From: Maccoyibacter intestinihominis
GTDB taxonomy: Bacteria > Bacillota > Clostridia > Lachnospirales > Lachnospiraceae
Assembly (NCBI RefSeq): GCF_040096355.1
Contig: NZ_JBBMEX010000001.1
Span: 320,636 to 384,635, forward strand
DNA: 64,000 bases
Reading direction: 5' to 3'
The translations under genes and the position numbers were made by a program. The notes under the pieces are model-generated. The model saw only the letters and a program-made list of their open reading frames with translations, made no database searches and was not told the DNA's origin. Below, piece by piece: positions 58,321 to 64,000 of this stretch; position 1 is the stretch's first letter, and each line of letters begins with the position of its first letter.

Positions 58321-59199
58321 TTAGCAAATGGAGTCTGTCTTTCGGGAATAATAATAGGCATGATCGGAGAGAACTTCTTCCGGTGACAGCTCTGAGAGGT
58401 TGACCTCCTGAATGATTGAGGAATATTCTTCAGAAGATTCTCCCTGTTCAGCCGGAAGCAGAAGTACTTCATGCAGACTGCTTGGGATAATAATTAAGTC
58501 GTGATTTATTTTCTTCGCTATTGAGGATAAAAGATTTGGATAGAGTATTACGGCTGCACCAAAGAGTTTTTCGGAATTGGTCAGAACATAGAGTGGGTGG
58601 AGCTGGTTTTTGCTAAATTCAGACAAGTCGGAAACATTCTGCAAGACGGAAAAAATATCATCGAAATAGTAAGGGAGCAGCTTTGGGGTGTTGATTTTTG
58701 CAGACTCAAACAGGGTATCGGTCGAGACATTCCAGTAAGGCAAATGCCGGTTATAAATGAGGATTGTTGCCTGCTCTCCGGGGGTTAGATGAATCAGATA
58801 ATAGAAGACGACAGCGAGGTCGAGAAAACGAATATGGGGAACTTCTTTTAGAAGTTCTCTGTTTTTTTCGTAGTGAATCAGCTTCATACAGATGCGGTCT
58901 TTGGCATTTTCGTAGTCTGTAAAGAAGCGGATGTCAATGTTCTCGTCGGGATGATGCATGGCATAGGTGTTTTTGATTTCTTCTAAAATGTGAAACATCG
59001 GCATGCCGTCCTGAAATTTGGAAAAGTATGGGTTCAGATAAATCGTAGGAGAAATATTCTGTCCTTTTTTCTGAATGGTCAGTCCATCTAAAATAATTTG
59101 ATTGTTTTTTGGTATTTTTTGGATAGACAGTGTATAGTCGCTGCCATAGTAATTGCTTAATGCAGAAACAATCGTTTCTTTAAAGGTGTCAAATGTCAT
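58321..59199 (-). CDS. DUF5688 family protein, function unknown
   Basis: A 292-residue soluble protein of the type annotated as DUF5688, common and often multicopy in Lachnospiraceae. It starts MTFDTFKETIVSALSNYYG, has a conserved-looking middle (PTIYLNPYFSKFQDGMPMFH) and a second half with YVLTNSEKLFGAAVILYPNL and DLIIIPSSLHEVLLLPAE. No catalytic motif was recognised. I chose ATG at 59199, six bases after AGGAGG; a longer frame to 59295 crosses the potD terminator. It ends two bases from the glgA stop on the other strand and lies after the pot operon terminator, so it likely has its own promoter. Confidence 0.7.
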   Translation of the reverse strand: MTFDTFKETIVSALSNYYGSDYTLSIQKIPKNNQIILDGLTIQKKGQNISPTIYLNPYFSKFQDGMPMFHILEEIKNTYAMHHPDENIDIRFFTDYENAKDRICMKLIHYEKNRELLKEVPHIRFLDLAVVFYYLIHLTPGEQATILIYNRHLPYWNVSTDTLFESAKINTPKLLPYYFDDIFSVLQNVSDLSEFSKNQLHPLYVLTNSEKLFGAAVILYPNLLSSIAKKINHDLIIIPSSLHEVLLLPAEQGESSEEYSSIIQEVNLSELSPEEVLSDHAYYYSRKTDSIC

Positions 59200-59275
59200 A
59201 AAAACCTCCTGAATAAAAAATGTAACAGGCGGGATATGAAATAAAATGGGAATATGCACGAAAGTGCAAAGATAA

Positions 59276-59304
59276 AAAATCCACATGAGATTCATGTGGA
59301 TTTT
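59276..59304 (-). terminator. terminator of the pot operon
   Basis: A perfect 13-base inverted repeat, AAAATCCACATGA / TCATGTGGATTTT with a 3-base loop, followed by a T run on the minus strand. It lies 37 bp after potD. Confidence 0.85.
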
Positions 59305-59340
59305 AATGTAACACGGAAATTCAAAAAATGCAAGTAGAAA

Positions 59341-60393
59341 TTATTTGGATTTTAATTCTTTCCAGAGTTTGTTGTAAAGTGCAATGGAATCTTCATCCAG
59401 GTAGCGGAAGATCTCACAGTTGTTTAAGGTTTCGTCATCAGGGAAAATGGTCTTATTTTCCTGGGTTTCTTTGTCTAATTTGTCATAGACCGCTTTATTT
59501 GGTGTTGCATAGTATACATATTCAAAGTTCTTCATAGCGATGTCCTCGCGGCAGAGGAAGTCTAAGAATTTTTCTGCATTTTCCTGATGTTTACAGGTCT
59601 TTGCAATCAGCCAGGAATCAATCCACATATTCGAGCCTTCCTCCGGGACACTGTAGTCTAAATCTTTGCTCAAAGACTCTGCATAGGCAGCTTCGCCGGA
59701 GTATACCAGTGCCATGGATGCATTGCCTGCGACCACTTCGTCAGCACTTTCATCTACCAGATAGGAGTAGACCAGCGGTTTCTGCTCAATTAACTGGTCA
59801 AGTGCTGTTTCTAACTCTTTTTTATCGGTAGAGTTTGAGGAATAACCGAGACGTTTGAGTGCCGGTACAAAGGTGTCACGCACACTGTCTTCCATGATAA
59901 TCTGGTCTTTATATTTTTTATTCCAGAGGATATCCCAGCTTTTGACGTCATTGGCATCTACTTTATTTTTGTTATAGAGGATTCCGACCGTTCCAAAGAA
60001 GTATGGCATGGAATATTTGTTTTCCGGGTCGAAAGCCTTAGAAAATTCAAAATAAGAATCATCTAAATTTTTAGAAAGAGGAATCTTATCAAAGTTAATC
60101 TCTTTTGCTTCTCCCTCGTTGATCAGGCGTTCTACCATGTAATCAGAGGTGCAGATCACATCGTAGTCGATCGCACCGGATTTGTATTTCGTATACATTT
60201 CCTCCGGATTTACATATTCTTCATAGTTGACATGGATGCCGGTTTCTTCTTCAAAGGCATCTAACACACTCGACTCTATATATTTTCCATAGTTTAATAC
60301 CGTCAGTGTGTTTCCGTCATCTTTAGAGCTGCAGGCAGTGAATGCGAACATCGCTCCAAGGCATGCAGCCATCAGCAGTAATTTTTTCTTCAT
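59341..60393 (-). CDS. potD: spermidine/putrescine-binding lipoprotein PotD
   Basis: A 350-residue extracellular solute-binding lipoprotein. A lipobox (FAFTACSSKDD, cysteine near residue 21) anchors it to the membrane after Lgt modification. The mature part has the polyamine-binding family pattern: LTVLNYGKYIESSVLDAFEE, the acidic GIHVNYEEYVNPEEMYTKY, VICTSDYMVERLI and MPYFFGTVGILYNKNKV. It is the last gene of potABCD and lies ten bases after potC. It delivers polyamines to the PotBC pore. Confidence 0.93.
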   Translation of the reverse strand: MKKKLLLMAACLGAMFAFTACSSKDDGNTLTVLNYGKYIESSVLDAFEEETGIHVNYEEYVNPEEMYTKYKSGAIDYDVICTSDYMVERLINEGEAKEINFDKIPLSKNLDDSYFEFSKAFDPENKYSMPYFFGTVGILYNKNKVDANDVKSWDILWNKKYKDQIIMEDSVRDTFVPALKRLGYSSNSTDKKELETALDQLIEQKPLVYSYLVDESADEVVAGNASMALVYSGEAAYAESLSKDLDYSVPEEGSNMWIDSWLIAKTCKHQENAEKFLDFLCREDIAMKNFEYVYYATPNKAVYDKLDKETQENKTIFPDDETLNNCEIFRYLDEDSIALYNKLWKELKSK

Positions 60394-60403
60394 AATGTCC
60401 TCC

Positions 60404-61186
60404 TTATGTTGTCAGTGCGGTGCTTTTTTTGGATGAACGGTAATTCATCAAAAGCAGTAACAGTAGTGCGATCAGGAATAAAATAGTGGAGAGAGCGTAC
60501 ATCTCCGGTTTGATCCCTTTTTTGAGTTCGGTGTATATCATGGTTGAGAGTGTATTGACTCCCGGTCCTTTTGTAAAATAGGTAATGGAAAAATCATCTA
60601 ACGACATGGTCACGGACATCAAAAATCCGCTGAATACGCCGCCTTTGATATCAGGCCAGATGATCTTCCAAAACGCATAAGGTCTGGAAGCACCTAAATC
60701 CAATGCCGCCTCATAGGTGTTAGGACTTAGGGAATTCAGTTTTGGCAGTACGTTTAGAATGACATAGGGGATATTAAAAGTAATATGTGCGATCAAAACG
60801 GTGTTCATGCCAAGTCTTGTAAATTTTATCAGTAACAGCATTAACGAGATACCGGTTACAATGTCCGCATTTAAAAGCGGGATATTGGTAGCTCCAAGCA
60901 TCAGTGCTTTCTGTCTTCTTTTCATACTGTGGATACCAATAGCTGCCAGTGTTCCAAGCAGGGTTGCTACAATAGAAGCAACCAGTGTGATGGTAATGGT
61001 TGTATAAAAAGCGTTCATAATGGTCCGGCTTTTAAATACCTCCTGATACCAGCGCAGTGTAAATCCGCCCCACTGGACACGCGATTTTGAGTCATTGAAC
61101 GAAAGTACGATCAGGACCGCGATCGGAAGGTACAAAAAGAGGAAAATAATGATCAAATACAGGCGTTCGATTCCTTTTTTTACCAT
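60404..61186 (-). CDS. potC: spermidine/putrescine ABC transporter permease PotC
   Basis: A 260-residue inner-membrane permease, six helices, with the EAA loop contacting the ATPase in YEAALDLGASRPYAFWKIIW-type sequence. The start YLIIIFLFLYLPIAVLIVLS and FNDSKSRVQWGGFTLRWYQE are typical of PotC/PotI. It overlaps potB by seven bases, so subunits are produced together. Confidence 0.93.
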   Translation of the reverse strand: MVKKGIERLYLIIIFLFLYLPIAVLIVLSFNDSKSRVQWGGFTLRWYQEVFKSRTIMNAFYTTITITLVASIVATLLGTLAAIGIHSMKRRQKALMLGATNIPLLNADIVTGISLMLLLIKFTRLGMNTVLIAHITFNIPYVILNVLPKLNSLSPNTYEAALDLGASRPYAFWKIIWPDIKGGVFSGFLMSVTMSLDDFSITYFTKGPGVNTLSTMIYTELKKGIKPEMYALSTILFLIALLLLLLMNYRSSKKSTALTT

Positions 61187-62007
61187 ACGGCATTTCCTCC
61201 TTCATTTTCTTTATCCTGTCGGTTCATAAATGCCATGGAGGCAATGACAAAGATCATCAGTACAATGGAGAGCCCTGAACCAAGATGCCAGTCCATGCCC
61301 TGCATAAAGGACTGTTCAATGACATTTCCGATCAACAGTACTTTGCCGCCGCCTAAAAGATCCGAAATAACAAACGAGGTCAGTGCAGGTACAAACACCA
61401 TAATAATCCCGCTGAAAACTCCGGAAAGGGAGAGCGGCAGAATGATCTTAAAAAAGACCAAGAGGTTTCCGGCACCTAAATCTCTGGCTGCCTCAATCAA
61501 ATCCTTTCGGATGCGTACTAACGCATTATAGATTGGCAGGATCATAAATGGAAGGTAGTCATAGACCATACCAAATACGACAGCGGTCGGGGTATTCATC
61601 AGGTTGATCCCAGAAAAACCTAACGTTTTTAAAAGGGAATTGATAATACCGTTATTCGATAAAAGCATCTGCCATGCTAAAATACGAAGCATAAAATTCA
61701 TCCACATCGGAAGTACAAAGAGAAAGACCACAAAGCTGTGCTCTTCGATCTTCATATTGTTTAAGATCATTGCCAGTGGATAGGAGAGCAGCAGGCAGAT
61801 CAGGGTACAGATCACAGCCAGTTTTAATGCTAAAAACAATGCTTTTAAATGTACCGGCTCTGCGATCGCCGCGATATTTTCCATTGTAAAACTTCCGGCA
61901 CTGTTTGTCAGTGCATAGTAAAGAACGGCAAAGACCGGAAGGATGATAAAGCCGATGATCCAGACCAGGTAAGGACCGGCTAAAAGTTGTTTTCCAAATT
62001 TACGCAT
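61180..62007 (-). CDS. potB: spermidine/putrescine ABC transporter permease PotB
   Basis: A 275-residue six-helix permease that pairs with PotC. GPYLVWIIGFIILPVFAVLY opens the protein; MWMNFMLRILAWQMLLSNNG and the EAA loop LIEAARDLGAGNLLVFFKII match PotB/PotH. It overlaps potA by eight bases and potC by seven. Confidence 0.93.
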   Translation of the reverse strand: MRKFGKQLLAGPYLVWIIGFIILPVFAVLYYALTNSAGSFTMENIAAIAEPVHLKALFLALKLAVICTLICLLLSYPLAMILNNMKIEEHSFVVFLFVLPMWMNFMLRILAWQMLLSNNGIINSLLKTLGFSGINLMNTPTAVVFGMVYDYLPFMILPIYNALVRIRKDLIEAARDLGAGNLLVFFKIILPLSLSGVFSGIIMVFVPALTSFVISDLLGGGKVLLIGNVIEQSFMQGMDWHLGSGLSIVLMIFVIASMAFMNRQDKENEGGNAVW

Positions 62008-63073
62008 CGACTTCTACTGCCTCCTCATCACTGGATTCCGGTTTGTTCATAATCTGAATATTGAACGGAATGACACGGATTCCCACTTTAGAGCCGACCT
62101 CATGCATTTTAGTTGTGTGCACCAGCCATTCAAATCCGTTTGCAAGGACTTCAATTTCGTAATGAACCCCTTTAAATATGATAGAGATGACGGTTCCATC
62201 GATAATTCCTTCCTCCGGTTCTACCAGTTCCACATCTTCCGGACGGATGACAACGTCAACCGGGCAGTTTTGTCCGAAGCCTTCATCAACGCATGGAAAT
62301 CTGGTATCTAAGATCTCAACCAGATGGTCTTCTATCATAACTCCATCAATGATATTGCTTTCTCCGATAAAATCGGCAACAAAGGCGTTGACCGGTTCAT
62401 TGTAGATATCCTCTGGTGTTCCGATCTGCTGGATATATCCCTGATTCATAACGACAATGGAATCGGACATGGTAAGTGCCTCTTCCTGGTCATGTGTAAC
62501 ATAGAGAAAAGTAATGCCAAGCTCATTTTTTAAACGGATCAGCTCGTACTGCATATCCTGACGCAGTTTTAAATCCAGTGCACCGAGAGGTTCATCTAAG
62601 AGCAGTACCTTCGGTTCATTTACGATGGCACGGGCAATCGCGATACGCTGCTGCTGACCGCCGCTTAAGGAATCGACGGAGCGTTTTTCAAAGCCGTCTA
62701 AATTGACTAATTTTAATGCGTATTTGATCTTATCGTTGATGTATTCCTTGCTTTTCTTGCTGATCTTTAAACCAAATGCAATATTTTCCGCAATGGTCAT
62801 ATGTGGAAAAAGAGAATATTTCTGGAATACAGTGTTTAATTTTCTTTCGTTTGGTGCAAGTGAAGTAATATCCTGACCGTCAAAATAGATTTTTCCAATG
62901 TCAGGGGTCTCAAAACCGCCGATCAAACGCAGGGTGGTGGTTTTACCGCAGCCGGATGGACCAAGCAGGGTCATAAATTCATTTTCTTTAATGGTCAGAT
63001 TTAAGTCATCTAATACCATCTGAGAGTCGAAAGATTTCGTAATGTGTTCTAAAGTAATAAAGTCTTTGCTCAT
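62000..63073 (-). CDS. potA: spermidine/putrescine ABC transporter ATPase PotA
   Basis: A 357-residue ABC ATPase that powers polyamine import. Walker A GPSGCGKTTTLRLIGGFE, Q-loop with VFQKYSLFPHMT, ABC signature LSGGQQQRIAIARAI, Walker B VLLLDEPLGALD and switch H in YVTHDQEEALTMSD. A C-terminal TOBE domain (about residues 275-345) matches the PotA/FbpC group. A strong AGGAGG precedes the ATG. The regulator gene lies nine bases upstream in the same direction. Confidence 0.95.
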   Translation of the reverse strand: MSKDFITLEHITKSFDSQMVLDDLNLTIKENEFMTLLGPSGCGKTTTLRLIGGFETPDIGKIYFDGQDITSLAPNERKLNTVFQKYSLFPHMTIAENIAFGLKISKKSKEYINDKIKYALKLVNLDGFEKRSVDSLSGGQQQRIAIARAIVNEPKVLLLDEPLGALDLKLRQDMQYELIRLKNELGITFLYVTHDQEEALTMSDSIVVMNQGYIQQIGTPEDIYNEPVNAFVADFIGESNIIDGVMIEDHLVEILDTRFPCVDEGFGQNCPVDVVIRPEDVELVEPEEGIIDGTVISIIFKGVHYEIEVLANGFEWLVHTTKMHEVGSKVGIRVIPFNIQIMNKPESSDEEAVEVDA

Positions 63074-63082
63074 GGTATCCTC

Positions 63083-63622
63083 CTAAAAATTCGGTGGCGT
63101 GGAGACCCAGATAAATACAGCCTCTTTGACACCGTATGCTTCGATGTGGTGACGTTTCAGTCCTTTTAAGTAAAAAGACTCCCCGGATTTTACAAGATAA
63201 CTTTTCGTTCCACGGATGATCCGGATCGCTCCTTTTAAAACATATCCGAATTCTTCTGCCTCACTGGGTTTCAGCTCCATGGAACGGCCCCCGGGCGCAA
63301 GCGTTACGCGTAGAGGTTCCATACCGTTTTTCTGTGCGTTTGGCACGATCCATTCAATTTTTGAATGTTCGTTTTCATCTATTTTTGTAAAATAATCTTC
63401 CTTTTTAAATACGATCTGTTCCGGTTCATCATCTGCAAAAAATTCTGCAGGTGTGGTTCCAAGACACTGGATAATGTCAAGAAGCGTTCCAACAGAAGGA
63501 GAAGTCAGATTTCGTTCTAATTGAGAGATAAATCCCTTAGACAGCTCAGAACGATCGGCAAGCTCCTGCTGGGTCAGTCCATAGTGAACCCGAAGCTCTT
63601 TCATGCGGTGCCCGATGTCCAT
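63083..63622 (-). CDS. XRE-family regulator with cupin domain (PuuR-like)
   Basis: A 179-residue regulator. The N-terminal helix-turn-helix (RMKELRVHYGLTQQELADRS, then SKGFISQLERNLTSPSVGTL) is followed by a cupin domain with the ligand-fold strands RVTLAPGGRSMELKPSEAEE, FGYVLKGAIRIIRG and GESFYLKGLKRHHIEAYG. HTH-cupin proteins such as PuuR sense polyamines or other small molecules. As the first gene of the operon with potABCD, it most likely regulates polyamine uptake and its own synthesis. A 20-bp inverted repeat just upstream is a candidate operator. Confidence 0.88.
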   Translation of the reverse strand: MDIGHRMKELRVHYGLTQQELADRSELSKGFISQLERNLTSPSVGTLLDIIQCLGTTPAEFFADDEPEQIVFKKEDYFTKIDENEHSKIEWIVPNAQKNGMEPLRVTLAPGGRSMELKPSEAEEFGYVLKGAIRIIRGTKSYLVKSGESFYLKGLKRHHIEAYGVKEAVFIWVSTPPNF

Positions 63623-63665
63623 AATAAACTCCTTTTTCTATTATTACTGTGATGTATATGTCAAG

Positions 63666-63685
63666 ATCATGGGTGTATCCATGAT
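63666..63685 (-). promoter_or_regulatory. inverted repeat upstream of the pot operon regulator (candidate operator)
   Basis: ATCATGG, six bases, CCATGAT. It lies 43 bp before the regulator start codon and touches a TTGACA (minus strand, about 63658-63663) that may be a second -35 box. A site for the HTH-cupin regulator is plausible. Confidence 0.45.
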
Positions 63686-63742
63686 AAAAAGTTGCACTAT
63701 ATGTAAATTGCATGTTTAATAATAATAAACAAACTGAGAATT

Positions 63743-63770
63743 ATTATACCGCGTTTGTGGGAAAAGTCAA
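63743..63770 (-). promoter_or_regulatory. promoter of the pot operon
   Basis: On the minus strand TTGACT (63770-63765), 16-base spacer, perfect TATAAT (63748-63743). It would give a leader of about 115 bases containing the inverted repeat. Confidence 0.6.
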
Positions 63771-63836
63771 TATTTTCAGATAAATAAAATAAATTTTCCC
63801 GAAAGCAGGGGGCGTGTTAGAAAAAAGTATGTGCTC

Positions 63837-63993
63837 AGCGGGTTTCCGACAATTATTGCAAGTTTCCTTGTGCTAAGCATTCCGATGAACCTCCCCAAAA
63901 GCAGGAAGCGTGTTCGCCAGAGAGCTCCACGCTTCCGGGAGTTTCATCTCCATAGCCCAAAAAGAAACTTTTCATAATTGTCGGGAACTCGCT
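63837..63993 (+). repeat. structured dispersed element A, copy 3
   Basis: Third copy, upstream of the pot operon. Outer arms of about 20 bases: AGCGGGTTTCCGACAATTAT (63837-63856) with ATAATTGTCGGGAACTCGCT (63974-63993), again different from the arms of copies 1 and 2. The core is almost the same as copy 1, with stems TTTCCTTGTGCTA, GATGAACCTCCC / GGGAGTTTCATC and GGAAGCGTG / CACGCTTCC, and the loop TTCGCCAG. What follows it lies outside the window. Confidence 0.8.
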
Positions 63994-64000
63994 GGGATAT

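Noticed and set aside
1..64000. Prophage, integrative element, CRISPR or biosynthetic gene cluster
   Set aside because: No integrase, transposase, phage structural gene, cas gene or synthase was seen; nearly all genes are core or common accessory genes of the family.

Overview
The window is a chromosomal segment of a motile, spore-forming anaerobic Firmicute. Gene content and order point to the family Lachnospiraceae (Roseburia / Agathobacter / Lachnospira-like): a clostridial dcw division cluster, recN-spoIVB-spo0A, a T-box before thrS, a CIRCE element before groESL, a class I hybrid cluster protein, Spo0A boxes, a methyl-accepting chemotaxis protein and a DUF5688 protein. The genus cannot be fixed from the sequence alone. 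The DNA is moderately AT-rich and coding density is high. I saw no tRNA, rRNA, CRISPR array, complete insertion sequence or prophage.

Layout. 1-3.1 kb is a degraded zone around one intact MATE transporter: the end of an AAA/DUF4143 gene, LysR and aldo/keto-reductase remnants fused by a deletion, and fragments of a GrpB-like gene and a toxin-antitoxin pair. 3.2-9.5 kb is gltB-gltD (glutamate synthase) behind a promoter with two identical palindromes. 9.6-20 kb holds a HAD phosphatase, CorA, CIRCE-controlled groESL, a DegV protein, hcp, a second MATE gene with a divergent LysR regulator, and purA with a terminator in its leader. 20-28 kb holds an HD-GYP protein, a SEC-C protein, a threonine T-box followed by thrS, a DUF1540 protein, a zinc phospholipase-like protein, lgt and a small Spo0E-like gene. 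28.2-39.7 kb is the dcw cluster: mraZ, rsmH, ftsL, two class B PBPs, mraY, murD, ftsW, divIB and ftsZ. murC, murG and murB are absent from it.

40-42 kb carries larB and a larC that lacks its second half. 42.3-52.5 kb is a tightly packed run of Asp23, nusB, xseA/B, ispA, dxs, tlyA, nadK, argR, recN and spoIVB. A Fic protein and a chemoreceptor then separate spoIVB from spo0A, and glgA follows. 58.3-63.6 kb, on the minus strand, is a DUF5688 gene and the polyamine transporter potABCD led by an XRE-cupin regulator.

The most unusual content is non-coding. Three dispersed copies (about 160 bp, near 23.4, 41.8 and 63.9 kb) share a conserved core that folds as one long hairpin. Stem bases differ between copies in a compensatory way, and each copy has its own perfectly paired distal arms. 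Two copies are each followed about 100-120 bp later by a second, larger inverted repeat (about 220 bp) of unrelated sequence, and a third large inverted repeat lies between ftsZ and larB. One copy plus one large hairpin occupy the roughly 600 bp between the threonine T-box and thrS. I do not recognise these elements. They look like a structured RNA or a non-coding mobile element family.
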